From Psychrobacillus sp. NEAU-3TGS (GTDB lineage Bacteria > Bacillota > Bacilli > Bacillales_A > Planococcaceae): 64,000 bases of DNA. Location: assembly GCF_029955155.1 (NCBI RefSeq), contig NZ_JAPNOZ010000012.1, positions 248,001-312,000 on the forward strand. Direction: 5' to 3'. The number at the start of each line of letters is the position of its first letter. The first letter of the stretch is position 1. Made by a program: the position numbers and the translations under genes. This document shows, piece after piece, positions 1 through 8,308 of the stretch. The notes below the pieces were generated by a model. That model saw only the letters and a program-made list of their open reading frames with translations, ran no database searches and was not told where the DNA came from.

Positions 1-38
1 TCGTATTTGGACGGTAAGGTAGAAATTGATATACCCTT

Positions 39-551
39 TTATGAATAGGGTTTTACCTTTATGTAACAACCCCCACCGTTATAAGGAAGTAAGCCTCCTT
101 TGCGGCGGGGGTTATTGTGTATTCGCTGGATAGATAAAAGTATCACTTTATCGAAGAAGGTAGCTAACAGAATCCCAACCACATATCGAAATAAATCTAC
201 TGTCTGAAATCCTTTGCCGAATATTAAAGCTCCGAGTGAAGTAGCACGAATTTGCTTTATCCACTCTCCTTGATATAGTTGGCTGAATTCAATGCTAAAG
301 CAAAAAAGGAAACTAATCCAAATAGCTAAGATTAACCTTTTACGCACCAAAAGGAAACGGAGTGCGTAATAGACCATCATAGCCCAAATAACATCCCCAG
401 CGTTTTCTGCTATAAACGGCGGAAGTTCATGGCTATATCTCCTAGAGGCTAGCCCCAAGAAAATGGTAGTGGCAACTGTAATTACATAGGCTATCCTAAT
501 TTTAATGTAACGTAAATTGATGTATTCGTTTTTTATAGTCAATGAGATCAC
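39..551 (-). CDS. DUF2809 family membrane protein
   Basis: Small integral membrane protein of unknown function. It matches the DUF2809 pattern as I know it: an early GLASRR motif, LPPFIAENAGDVIWAMMVY, then R-F-L-L and several hydrophobic helices. The frame opens with GTG at 551; a TTG at 542 is also possible, and no strong ribosome binding site is visible. At 170 aa it is longer than the usual 120-140 aa. The surplus is the last 25 or so residues (NNPRRKGGLLPYNGGG...), encoded by an inverted repeat at 64-118, so the C terminus may have been replaced or extended by a repeat element. It lies at the window edge with no obvious operon partner. Confidence 0.7.
   Translation of the reverse strand: MISLTIKNEYINLRYIKIRIAYVITVATTIFLGLASRRYSHELPPFIAENAGDVIWAMMVYYALRFLLVRKRLILAIWISFLFCFSIEFSQLYQGEWIKQIRATSLGALIFGKGFQTVDLFRYVVGILLATFFDKVILLSIQRIHNNPRRKGGLLPYNGGGCYIKVKPYS
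64..118. repeat. Imperfect inverted repeat inside the 3' end of the DUF2809 frame
   Basis: The arms AACAACCCCCACCG (65-78) and CGGCGGGGGTTATT (103-116) pair with two mismatches. A shorter inner pairing, AAGGA with TCCTT, closes the loop. Neither strand has a T-run after it, so it does not look like a simple intrinsic terminator. It encodes the odd C-terminal tail of the DUF2809 protein. Confidence 0.45.
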
Positions 552-733
552 TCTTTGGAATATATTTAATCTTCAATATACAAGTATTGTATTGTGGAAG
601 CAAGAGTTGGATAAATCGAATTCTTTGCAGTAGAGATTTGTACTGAAAGCATTTGCTGGCTATGGTATTTTCTTATTATAGAAGGAGATAACAGAATTTA
701 CGTTGAATATGTATAAAATAGAAGGAGTGAAAG

Positions 734-1141
734 ATGGATAAAAATAAACGTTCCAACTTCTGGGTGGCTTTTACAAATACCGTTATTCTTTGTTTGGCTC
801 AAATTATTTATTGGACAATCCTAGCCGAAATTATGGATACATTAGTTTTTCAATTTTTAGTTTTTCCTTTAATCATTGTATTAATAAATACTATTCTTTG
901 GTTCAGCACATTCAAACTAAAATTTTATCAACATGCGCTATTCGTCTATGGCGCTTTCTTTGTTTCGGTTATTGTTTCTTCATTTCTGCTCTTAGTAGTG
1001 TTAGATCATCAGGAACTTCCGCCTGGTGAAGTAGTATTATTTACGGATGTTTTATTTATTTTTATCACTGTATCCGTACAGTTGTTAATTTTAATGCTGT
1101 TAAATTTCATTATGTATATTTTTTATAGAGTCTTTACTTAA
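734..1141 (+). CDS. Hypothetical four-helix membrane protein
   Basis: A 135-aa protein with a short basic N terminus (MDKNKR) and about four hydrophobic stretches, near residues 10-30, 37-56, 65-90 and 100-130. I do not recognise the family. An AGAAGGAG ribosome binding site sits just upstream of the ATG. It stands alone between the divergent DUF2809 gene and the broken DUF1835 gene. The amino-acid composition and the clean Shine-Dalgarno sequence support a real gene. Confidence 0.6.
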   Translation: MDKNKRSNFWVAFTNTVILCLAQIIYWTILAEIMDTLVFQFLVFPLIIVLINTILWFSTFKLKFYQHALFVYGAFFVSVIVSSFLLLVVLDHQELPPGEVVLFTDVLFIFITVSVQLLILMLLNFIMYIFYRVFT

Positions 1142-1222
1142 TGGAAAATCATTTAAAGCTCCTATGAAAAAGTCACCTTCAGCAGGTTTTCGTGTTTAAT
1201 AAATGTTATTACATAGGAGGTA

Positions 1223-2331
1223 TTGGTCATAAAAACTAAAGTCAACTATCCATTTATATATTTCTTGTTGGATCCAAATATAGTGTTTGTTTATAAAAAC
1301 GAAACACAAAATTACATAACTGTTTTGGATTTAAGTAGAACGGAAGGTTGGGGAACATTTGAATTAGAACAAGAAGATGAATTTGAAACATTTGATCCTT
1401 ACAAAAGTAATCCTATTCAAGGCAAAACGTTTTTTGCAAATCAGGATGACATGGTCTTGCTGGTAGAATCCATTAATCAACAGATCCAAAAAAATCGTCA
1501 GTTACGAACAGCTTGCCCGGTTCATATCGTTTCCTCTGAATCCGCAGCGGGTTCCTTAGAGTCGGTCTTGAAAGACCAAAGACTGTAGTAGGCTTCCCCG
1601 ATTTCCTTTCTATTGGGCCTTTGGGAGAACTGGATAAAAAAACAGGTCAAACTTCTCGAAAAGATTGGTTAATTGAAAATATTAACATTGAACAGGAAGT
1701 AGAATATCCCGTTAAATTTTCAAATACACTCCGAGAAATAGAAGATATACCTAGTGAAGTTCCTATCTATATTTGGTATGGAAACAATGCAAATGAACAA
1801 ATATGTATGCGGTTTCTAGTCTACTTATTAAAGGATAAAACAAGTGAGCTATTTCTAATAAACTCCACTGATCTTTATGAAAAACATTTAAGAACTCAAA
1901 AACAACAGTTACATATTTTCAATACCAGCCAAATGGAATCCCAAGATATAAAGATATTGTTTGAAAAAAATAATAAGGCCACTCCATTATCTGAAAAAGA
2001 ACGGAGCCATTTACAATTGGAGTGGGAAGCATTAGCACAAACGAAAGAAGTGTTGCGTATTTGGAACAATGGTGAAATAAAAGGCGTGCCTGAAAATTAT
2101 GTTGATTCGACCATCTTACATAGGATAGAAGATCTCCAAAAACAGCAAGGAAACAATGATTTCATCAAAACTGGGAAAGTATTAGAAGAATTATTTGTAC
2201 AAATGGATGGGTTTGTTGATATTTTCTTTTTGGAATACAGGATTCGGCATTTAATATATAGTGGCTTTCTCGAGATAAAAGGAATACCTAAATCACTATG
2301 GAATTATAGCGTAAGAATGCGAAATGAATGA
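1223..2331 (+). pseudogene. DUF1835/DUF3658 domain protein, frameshifted
   Basis: Two frames make one protein: 1223-1588 holds the N-terminal part up to VHIVSSESAAGSL, and 1621-2331 continues with GELDKKTGQ. Reading the second frame back to about 1558 restores RVGLERPKTVVGFPDFLSIG, the standard DUF1835 block that follows ESAAGSL. One A is therefore missing at 1558 (TTAGAG where TTAAGAG is expected). The start is also abnormal: AGGAGG at 1215-1220 is ideally spaced for codon 1229, which is ATA instead of ATG. The upstream TTG at 1223 is only 2 nt from the Shine-Dalgarno sequence. The family's function is unknown. The gene is either a pseudogene or hit by a sequencing error. Confidence 0.75.
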
Positions 2332-2497
2332 ACATCTGGGAGTCGGAGTATGCTTGTAGTGTACTTAAATTATTAGGCAGGATATTATAAGGGTGGCTTT
2401 GATTAAATTTTATCACTCTAAATTAAAGGGTATTTTTCTATCGAAAAATTTTTTACGCAATAAGAAGTATTAGATACAAACAAAACTATAAGAATTG

Positions 2498-3688
2498 TTA
2501 TTTAGAGTAATAGGAGAATCCCGGATATTTTACGACAGGATGCTTCACTTTACTAAGTGCATCCAATAATTGTGATCCAACATGCAAATTGCTTTTCACT
2601 AGGTCACGTGGCGTAAGGGCCATCCATTGATTTAAGGAGACATCAACAAATCGATCGCTCTTAAACATTTCCAAAAACCATAAAGTTTGGTCGCCGGTAT
2701 TCTGAATATAGTGGCCATTAGCAAAAGGAACATATCCGACATCACCAGCTCTATAATCAAATGTCCGAGCTGCGCCATTCCCGGAAAACACCGTCATACG
2801 TCCCTGCCCTGAAAGATAATACTGCCATTCATCATTATTCGGATGCCAATGCAGTTCCCTCATCGCGCCAGGTTCCACTTCCACAAGGGCTGCTGCGATA
2901 TTTTTCGATACAGGAAAATTAGTAGAGTCTACGATTCTTACGCTTCCGCCAGGGGTTTTCAAAGGTTTTTGTGCTAGCAACTGATGCGTGAAACTTTGGG
3001 GAATGGTTCCGTAGGGAGATTGAACCTTTTCACTTTCAAGCGGGCCTGGAACCTTGTCTTGATAAATATATACTTGCTTTGATGGAATATGATCAAAGGC
3101 ATTAATCGGTACTCCAAAATTAGCAGATAGCACGTCTTTTGGCGTGTGTGCAAACCAATCAGAGATAGACAAGGTGCTAAGATCTGAAAATTTACCATCA
3201 TCAAAGACGAGAAGGAATTCGCAATGTTCCAGCCCCTGAATCGAATGAGGAAGTCCAGGGGGAAAGTACCAAAGATCTCCTGGACCTACGTCAGCAATGA
3301 AATTTCGTCCTTCACTATCGATGGACGTGATTCGCGCTCTACCTATTATCATATAGGCCCATTCTGCTTGAAGATGCCAATGTAATTCTCGTACGCCACC
3401 AGGGGTCAAGCTCATATTGACACCAGCAAGCGTAGTAGCGATGGGAAGTTCCCTAACGGTGATTTCTCGTGACCATCCTCCAAAATTTAATTTCATCGCC
3501 GTGTCTGAAAACGAAAATTTCATATTTGGGAGTAAGCCAGCATCTGTTTTAGGTGGAACTAACAAGTCGGGATTTTCAATATCTCGCATTACATCTCTTG
3601 GTCCCGTATCATATCCTCCTGCTCCGTCATCTCGGATCGGTTGTGGGATATTATCGTAGATAGCTCGATTTAGTTCTGGATTATCCAA
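2498..3688 (-). CDS. oxdC: Oxalate decarboxylase, bicupin (OxdC/OxdD family)
   Basis: Converts oxalate to formate and CO2 using Mn in two cupin domains. Both metal-site motifs are visible: [15 protein letters not shown] and PHSIQG in cupin 1 (His103, His105, Glu109, His148), and [16 protein letters not shown] and GHYIQN in cupin 2. The frame runs back to 3775, but TTG at 3688 sits 8 nt after AAAGGAG and gives a 396-aa protein close to the family length (about 385-392). The flexible lid over the N-terminal site reads FSDLST where B. subtilis OxdC has FSENST, so the catalytic Glu162 position is Asp (residue 169 here) and the next residue is Leu. No signal peptide is seen, so it is probably cytoplasmic. 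It is divergent from the Xre regulator gene. Confidence 0.9.
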   Translation of the reverse strand: MDNPELNRAIYDNIPQPIRDDGAGGYDTGPRDVMRDIENPDLLVPPKTDAGLLPNMKFSFSDTAMKLNFGGWSREITVRELPIATTLAGVNMSLTPGGVRELHWHLQAEWAYMIIGRARITSIDSEGRNFIADVGPGDLWYFPPGLPHSIQGLEHCEFLLVFDDGKFSDLSTLSISDWFAHTPKDVLSANFGVPINAFDHIPSKQVYIYQDKVPGPLESEKVQSPYGTIPQSFTHQLLAQKPLKTPGGSVRIVDSTNFPVSKNIAAALVEVEPGAMRELHWHPNNDEWQYYLSGQGRMTVFSGNGAARTFDYRAGDVGYVPFANGHYIQNTGDQTLWFLEMFKSDRFVDVSLNQWMALTPRDLVKSNLHVGSQLLDALSKVKHPVVKYPGFSYYSK

Positions 3689-3911
3689 TTCATCGACTCC
3701 TTTTTGCGTATCTGATTCTTTTCTAATCTGATATATGATGCGGATACTGAGTAAATGACTGTCTACATGATACAAATTCGTGACTAGGTCTAAATCAAAC
3801 CAGTAATTGCACTTGAATAATTTAAAAATGGGAGGTAATCAGTATTGTTAGCTGAATATCCTCCTTTTATATTGAATAAAAAGTAAAGTAAAGTATTCAA
3901 AAAGTAAAATG

Positions 3912-3942
3912 AACTATACAAAAAGAAAAATAAACTATACAA
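3912..3942 (+). promoter_or_regulatory. Direct repeat AACTATACAA x2, candidate operator of the Xre gene
   Basis: AACTATACAA occurs at 3912-3921 and again at 3933-3942. The two copies start 21 bp apart, about two helical turns, immediately upstream of the Xre-family gene. The surrounding DNA is AT-rich and A-tracted. Spacing and position suggest autoregulation by the encoded repressor; this is inference. Confidence 0.4.
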
Positions 3943-3970
3943 TTAAAAGAGAATGTTTGGAGGGAGCAGT

Positions 3971-4177
3971 TTGCTAAAAAATCGAGTAAAGGAATTAAGA
4001 GCTAGATTCAACTTGACGCAGGGTGATCTTGCTGAAAAAACTGGAGTAACAAGACAGACAATTGTTTCATTAGAAAAAGGTAGCTATACTCCATCATTAC
4101 TGCTCGCCATGAATATAGCAGAAGTGTTTGGAGAACCCATTGAACAAATTTTTTATAAGGAGGACGATGCGAAATGA
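3971..4177 (+). CDS. Xre/Cro-type HTH transcriptional regulator
   Basis: A 68-aa single-domain DNA-binding protein. The HTH_3 pattern is complete: LTQGDLAEKTGVTRQTIVSLEKG, then YTPSLLLAMNIAEVF. The frame opens at 3953, but TTG at 3971 is chosen because GGAGGG lies 6 nt before it and inside the longer frame. Its stop overlaps the start of the next membrane protein gene (ATGA at 4174), so the two are translationally coupled. Such small Xre regulators commonly control a linked membrane protein operon. Confidence 0.85.
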   Translation: MLKNRVKELRARFNLTQGDLAEKTGVTRQTIVSLEKGSYTPSLLLAMNIAEVFGEPIEQIFYKEDDAK

Positions 4178-4656
4178 GGATGTATGTGACAGTTATTTTG
4201 AGGTGTTTGCTTTTTGTTGCCATAGCGCTAAGTGTGTATGATTATGTGAAAATTAATCAGTATTTTGAGCTATTTGGACGCGGTTATATTGATGAATTCT
4301 CTGTGTATATTAGTACTTGGAGAGGAACTTTTTTAACCATTGTTACTATACTTTTAATAATTTTTAACGTGGTTGATCTTATCGTAGTAAAGAAAAAGAA
4401 AAATGCTCTATTAAAAGAATATATTTTATCTGAATATGATGTTTCGGATGAGCGGTCTGTTGAAATCACTGGCAAAGCTGTTCGTTATGCATTTGTTTTT
4501 ATTATATTTTACACGGTCATTCTTTTAGGGTCGTATATGCTAATACCAAATTATTTTCTTGATTATCCTTGGTATCCGATATATACGACCGCTTCGATAC
4601 CAGTTTTTGGTTTGATCATTTATTTAGTAACCTTTAAATACTTTCATGCTCGGTGA
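4174..4656 (+). CDS. Membrane protein of an Xre-linked pair, copy 1
   Basis: A 160-aa protein with four predicted membrane segments: two N-terminal, a cytoplasmic linker containing KKKK and DERSVEITGKA, then two C-terminal. The ATG overlaps the stop of the Xre gene, and AAGGAGG lies 10 nt upstream. It is paralogous to the next gene: both begin MR-x-x-TVILR-x-LL and share ESEITGK/SVEITGKAxxxAF followed by a similar C-terminal hairpin. It may belong to the DUF2178-like membrane proteins. No function is known. Confidence 0.7.
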   Translation: MRMYVTVILRCLLFVAIALSVYDYVKINQYFELFGRGYIDEFSVYISTWRGTFLTIVTILLIIFNVVDLIVVKKKKNALLKEYILSEYDVSDERSVEITGKAVRYAFVFIIFYTVILLGSYMLIPNYFLDYPWYPIYTTASIPVFGLIIYLVTFKYFHAR

Positions 4657-4667
4657 GGGAGGCTATT

Positions 4668-5162
4668 ATGAGAATTTTGACTGTAACAGTTATTTTACGA
4701 ATACTTCTTATTATTTCATTCGCAGTATTGGCATTTGTTAATCTAAAGAATAATCAGCTTTCTGATATGTTTTTAAATAAGGAAATTAGCTTCGACTATT
4801 ATAGAGAAAATAGGATCAATGCAGGGTTTTATGGTCTTATAGCTATAATTATTGGAATGATAAATTCTTCATACACACAGCATCTATCCAAAAAACGGAA
4901 TAATGGAAGAATAAAAATGAGGGAAGTAGTTATTCCAGAGATGACTCATGAGGATGAAAGAGAGTCTGAAATAACTGGTAAGTCTGCAAAAGCAGCATTT
5001 TCTGTCATAGTTGTATTTACTATTCCTTTGTTAATTAGTTTTTCCATGATTCCATATGCCATTCACTCACCTTTGAATTATGCTATATTTGCCATTGCAA
5101 TTTTACCTATTGTTGGATTTATTACCTATCTCATCACTTACAAAGTGCTATATTCTAAGTGA
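4668..5162 (+). CDS. Membrane protein of an Xre-linked pair, copy 2
   Basis: A 164-aa protein with the topology of the preceding gene and the shared signature DERESEITGKSAKAAF between two pairs of membrane segments. The frame opens at GTG 4653, but the GAGGGAGG within that extension is a ribosome binding site for ATG 4668. The two copies probably act as a heteromer or arose by tandem duplication. The role is unknown; location suggests it is controlled by the Xre protein. Confidence 0.7.
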   Translation: MRILTVTVILRILLIISFAVLAFVNLKNNQLSDMFLNKEISFDYYRENRINAGFYGLIAIIIGMINSSYTQHLSKKRNNGRIKMREVVIPEMTHEDERESEITGKSAKAAFSVIVVFTIPLLISFSMIPYAIHSPLNYAIFAIAILPIVGFITYLITYKVLYSK

Positions 5163-5179
5163 CTAAGGAGATATGAAAC

Positions 5180-5614
5180 GTGGAAGAAATAAACATGGAA
5201 GTTCTACCAACATCTATAAGAAAATTATTAACGTACGTTACATCTGAAAGCAAAATTGATGCGGAGTATAAGCTTTATCAAGAAAAGGAAAACAGAAAAT
5301 TGTATGGATACAAGCAAGCTGAGCAATTTGTTGGCTGTATTGGAGTTGTATTTACAGAGGACAATACTTGTATTATTAAACAAATTGGCGTATTTCCCGA
5401 TATGAGAGGTCGGGGAATAGGGGAGAGAATGATAAATTTTATAATAGAAAACTATTCACTCTCCAAGATTTTTGCAGAAACAGATCAAGATGCAGTGAAT
5501 TTTTATAAAAAAATGGGATTTACTATTATTAGCCTAGGAGAAAAATATCCAAGAGTTGAACGTTTTATGTGCAAATACAAAAGAACAAGAAGTATGAAAA
5601 TACAGGAGGATTGA
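5180..5614 (+). CDS. GNAT-family N-acetyltransferase
   Basis: A 144-aa GNAT domain. The acetyl-CoA loop motif is visible as IGVFPDMRGRGIGERM (Q/R-x-x-G-x-G/A type), followed by the terminal fold DAVNFYKKMGF. GTG at 5180 follows AAGGAGA at 5164-5170. It lies 17 nt after the second membrane protein gene and 2 nt before the next gene, so it is probably part of the same transcript. The substrate is unknown. Confidence 0.8.
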   Translation: MEEINMEVLPTSIRKLLTYVTSESKIDAEYKLYQEKENRKLYGYKQAEQFVGCIGVVFTEDNTCIIKQIGVFPDMRGRGIGERMINFIIENYSLSKIFAETDQDAVNFYKKMGFTIISLGEKYPRVERFMCKYKRTRSMKIQED

Positions 5615-5616
5615 TA

Positions 5617-5982
5617 ATGGGCTACGAAAGAGCATTGGATCAATATATAAGTGCGACAAATACGCATGACTTCAATAATGTGAGAAGCGTTCTTCACGAA
5701 GATGCAATTTACTGGTTTTCAAACAAAACTTGTACAACTAGTCGTGAGATTCAAAGTTATTTTGAAAATGCATGGAATCTTATAAAAGAAGAGGTCTATT
5801 CAGCAGAAGATATTAAGTGGATAACGAAAGAAGAGAAATCTGCGACATGTATTTATACGTATCGATATGAAGGGTATTATAATGGAGAATTTGTGAAGGG
5901 TAGTGGAAGAGCCACGAACATCTTCACAAAAGAAGATAATGGCGAATGGAAACTAATCCATGAACATTTAAGCAGCTTCTAA
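5617..5982 (+). CDS. SnoaL-like / NTF2-fold protein
   Basis: A 121-aa protein with the pattern of NTF2-like (SnoaL, DUF4440) domains: ALDQYISATNTHDFNNVRSVLHEDAIYWF at the start and GRATNIFTKEDNGEWKLIHEHLS at the end. ATG 5617 is preceded by CAGGAGG; a longer in-frame opening at 5569 lies inside the acetyltransferase gene and is not needed. It may bind or modify a small molecule, but no catalytic assignment is possible. Confidence 0.7.
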   Translation: MGYERALDQYISATNTHDFNNVRSVLHEDAIYWFSNKTCTTSREIQSYFENAWNLIKEEVYSAEDIKWITKEEKSATCIYTYRYEGYYNGEFVKGSGRATNIFTKEDNGEWKLIHEHLSSF

Positions 5983-6056
5983 GATATGCTTGATGAGAAA
6001 CATCGAATGTTACAAATATATTATAGGTGCATGGCACCAAAACGGGGGCTTTTTGA

Positions 6057-7351
6057 ATGACGGATGCGATTTTGGCATCTTTGATTTTTCTTTTGACACT
6101 CACTTTAGTTATTTGGCAGCCTAGGAACTTATCCATTGGATGGTCTGCGTGTGGCGGGGCTTTGATTGCTTTAGTAGTTGGAGTGGTGGGATTTCAAGAT
6201 GTACAAGAAGTAATAGGAATTACATGGAATGCAACATTGACTTTTGTTGCGATAATTATCATTTCATTGATTTTAGATGAAATTGGATTGTTTGAGTGGG
6301 CAGCGCTTCATATGGTGAAGGCCGCTAAAGGTAATGGTGTGAAGATGTTTGTGTATGTCAGTATATTAGGTGCGATTGTTGCGGCTTTTTTTGCTAATGA
6401 TGGTGCGGCACTTATACTAACGCCAATTGTACTTGCAATGGTTCGACATTTACATTTTAAAGAGCAGATGATTTTTCCATTTATTATGGCAAGTGGATTT
6501 ATTGCGGACACCACCTCTTTACCATTTGTCGTGAGTAATTTAGTGAATATTGTATCGGTTGATTTCTTTGGTATTGGATTTGCGGAATATGCTTATCGAA
6601 TGTTGATACCCAATTTGTTTTCCTTAATTGCTACAATAACGGTGTTATATATCTATTTTAGAAAAAGTATTCCGAAAACTTATGATTTATCAAAATTGCG
6701 CATGCCTCGGGAAGCAATAAAAGATGTTGGAATGTTCCACTTATCTTGGGGAGTGTTATTTATCTTGCTTGTCGGTTACTTTATTAGTGAATTTATTGAT
6801 ATGCCGATATCCATTATCGCAGGTGTCATCGCTGTTTTATTTTTATTGATGGCGAGAAGAAGTGCCGTAGTAAATACAAAGGCGGTTATAAAGGGAGCAC
6901 CTTGGAGTATCGTTTTTTCTCTATAGGTATGTATGTCGTTGTATATGGAATGGGAAATGCTTGGCTAACAGGTTCTTTGGCGAGTGTTGTTGAATTTATA
7001 GCAAACAAAGGACTATTTGTTGCGACAATTGGGATGGGCTTTATCGCAGCATTTTTATCTTCCGTTATGAATAATTTGCCCACTGTCATGGTTGATGCAT
7101 TAGCAATCGCGGAAACGAATACTTCTGGGTCGATACGTGAAGCACTTATTTATGCAAATGTGATTGGATCGGATTTAGGTCCTAAGATTACTCCTATTGG
7201 TTCGCTTGCTACACTCGTGTGGTTACATGTTTTATCTCAAAAAGACATTAAAATTTCATGGGGAACTTATTTTAGAACAGGAATTGTATTAACGATCCCA
7301 ATTTTATTTATTACGTTATGCGGGCTCTATCTAACTTTACTAATTTTCTAG
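6057..7351 (+). pseudogene. ArsB-type anion permease, frameshifted
   Basis: Arsenite efflux pump (ArsB/NhaD superfamily) with about 11-12 membrane segments. Features include [35 protein letters not shown] and a second [13 protein letters not shown] / [14 protein letters not shown] half. Frame 6057-6926 ends with APWSIVFSL and frame 6902-7351 continues [15 protein letters not shown]. Adding one T to the T6 tract at 6913-6918 restores VFFSIGMY, the family sequence. The T tract is a classic indel site. No arsR or arsC is adjacent, so the substrate may not be arsenite. Confidence 0.85.
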
Positions 7352-7494
7352 AGAGGGATGCTTTTCAGCGTACAGCGGAAGTATTTGTACTTCCCACTCA
7401 GATACATAATTATTAGTACAATAAAACCAAAGAATTAAAAGGATAAATGGTTGATTTGAATCACAGCTTGTACAATTAAAATAGAACGTATGTG

Positions 7495-7503
7495 TGGTAT
7501 AAT
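7495..7503 (+). promoter_or_regulatory. Extended -10 promoter of the toxin mRNA
   Basis: TGGTATAAT (TGn plus perfect TATAAT) lies 94 nt upstream of the toxin start. TTGTAC at 7469-7474 is too far for a normal -35, so recognition would rest on the extended -10. The leader carries a hairpin, CTATTTTTGGA...TCCAAAATAG (about 7553-7579), directly before the AAAGGAG ribosome binding site. Confidence 0.5.
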
Positions 7504-7596
7504 AGAAGAGTAATAAAATAGCGTGTTCAAGGGTGGTCAGCATTTCCAATTCACTATTTTTGGATTTTTTCCAAAATAGGAAAGGAGATGTTGTAT

Positions 7597-7683
7597 ATGA
7601 CAACTTTCGAGTCTTTAATGTTCGCAGTGGCGTTCGCTGGTTTGATCGTTTCCATACTTACTTTTACTAAAGAAAAAAAGTAA
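7597..7683 (+). CDS. 28-aa holin-like type I toxin candidate
   Basis: A very small membrane peptide beginning MTTFESLMFAVAFAGLIVSI and ending in a charged TKEKK tail. This is the architecture of the 'putative holin-like toxin' peptides of Firmicutes type I systems: MTxFExLM start, one membrane helix, lysine-rich end. A strong ribosome binding site (AAAGGAGA) lies 9 nt upstream. The stop codon is at the edge of a hairpin, AAACCACCC...GGGTGGTTT, and a second hairpin with T-run follows at 7767-7805. A convergent promoter on the other strand would make an antisense RNA over the 3' half of the mRNA. Confidence 0.7.
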   Translation: MTTFESLMFAVAFAGLIVSILTFTKEKK

Positions 7684-7818
7684 ACCACCCCTGAGCTTAC
7701 CGGCAATTGGGTGGTTTACTAATCTTCACTGCTGATCGCCTTTGAAGCGATGCTATGGTATTACAGGAACGTTTGGTGTTGTCGCACCAAGCGTTCTTTT
7801 TATTTTATCCTGTGTCTA
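7674..7818 (-). ncRNA. Candidate antisense antitoxin RNA
   Basis: On the minus strand a promoter at 7824-7853 fires towards the toxin gene. The transcript would start near 7818 and run about 140 nt to an intrinsic terminator formed by AAACCACCC/GGGTGGTTT (7682-7717) followed by a run of U (complement of the A-run 7673-7679). It would be complementary to the whole 3' part of the toxin mRNA, including that mRNA's own terminator hairpin. Boundaries are inferred from signals only. Confidence 0.55.
7767..7805 (+). terminator. Terminator of the toxin mRNA
   Basis: GAACGTTTGGTG and CACCAAGCGTTC form a strong stem with a short loop, followed by TTTTTATTTTA. It ends the plus-strand toxin transcript, leaving about 50 nt of hairpin overlap with the antisense RNA start. 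Confidence 0.75.
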
Positions 7819-7823
7819 CTACG

Positions 7824-7853
7824 ATTATAACATCATTTAAGAGTTTGAGTAAA
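7824..7853 (-). promoter_or_regulatory. Minus-strand promoter of the antitoxin RNA
   Basis: Read on the minus strand: TTTACT (-35, 7853-7848), an 18-bp spacer, and a perfect TATAAT (-10, 7829-7824). It points into the toxin gene region and has no protein gene downstream other than the antisense of the toxin. Confidence 0.6.
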
Positions 7854-8006
7854 TAAAAGCAATCCATCATATGAAATGCTAAACGGAGCGTCCATACCTA
7901 ACTTCCCAAATTGTGAGCTACAGCTGACTGAAGCAATCATTCACTTGTTAGATAGATTGAAACTTTTTATTGAATAAATCGTAAACATTCATTGGGAGGT
8001 AAGTAC

Positions 8007-8249
8007 TTGAAAAAATATTTGCTGTTCATGATGAGTGTTGCTGTATTATTTTTTATATTGCAAATAGGATCGGGGATGTTACTTACGCTACTAAATACAC
8101 CAGAAATAACTTCGACTGGCGTAGGTATGTATTCTGAAGTTGACTTTGGAAATGCATCACCCATTTATTTAGTAGGTGCAGTTTTAGCTGCTACCATTGC
8201 ATTTTTCCTTTCACAAACATTTACTCTCAAAAAGAATACGTCTATTTAA
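8007..8249 (+). CDS. Small two-helix membrane protein, unknown
   Basis: An 80-aa protein with an N-terminal hydrophobic segment (LLFMMSVAVLFFILQIGSG), a short polar middle (PEITSTGVGMYSEVDFGN) and a second helix (LVGAVLAATIAFFLSQTF). TTG at 8007 is chosen because GGGAGG lies upstream of it inside the longer frame. The family is not recognised. A bidirectional terminator follows. Confidence 0.6.
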   Translation: MKKYLLFMMSVAVLFFILQIGSGMLLTLLNTPEITSTGVGMYSEVDFGNASPIYLVGAVLAATIAFFLSQTFTLKKNTSI

Positions 8250-8265
8250 GCTTTTAAATGAATAT

Positions 8266-8303
8266 AAAAGGGGAGCACATATGTAATATGGTGCCCCTTT
8301 TTG
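8266..8303. terminator. Bidirectional terminator
   Basis: AAAAGGGGAGCAC and GTGCCCCTTTT form a stem with A-rich and T-rich flanks, separating the small membrane gene from the convergent citR. Confidence 0.8.
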
Positions 8304-8308
8304 TTCGT

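Noticed and set aside
3776-3952. Possible sporulation or stress promoter between oxdC and the Xre gene
   Set aside because: Several AT-rich hexamers fit loosely, but none gave a convincing -35/-10 pair beyond the direct repeat already listed.
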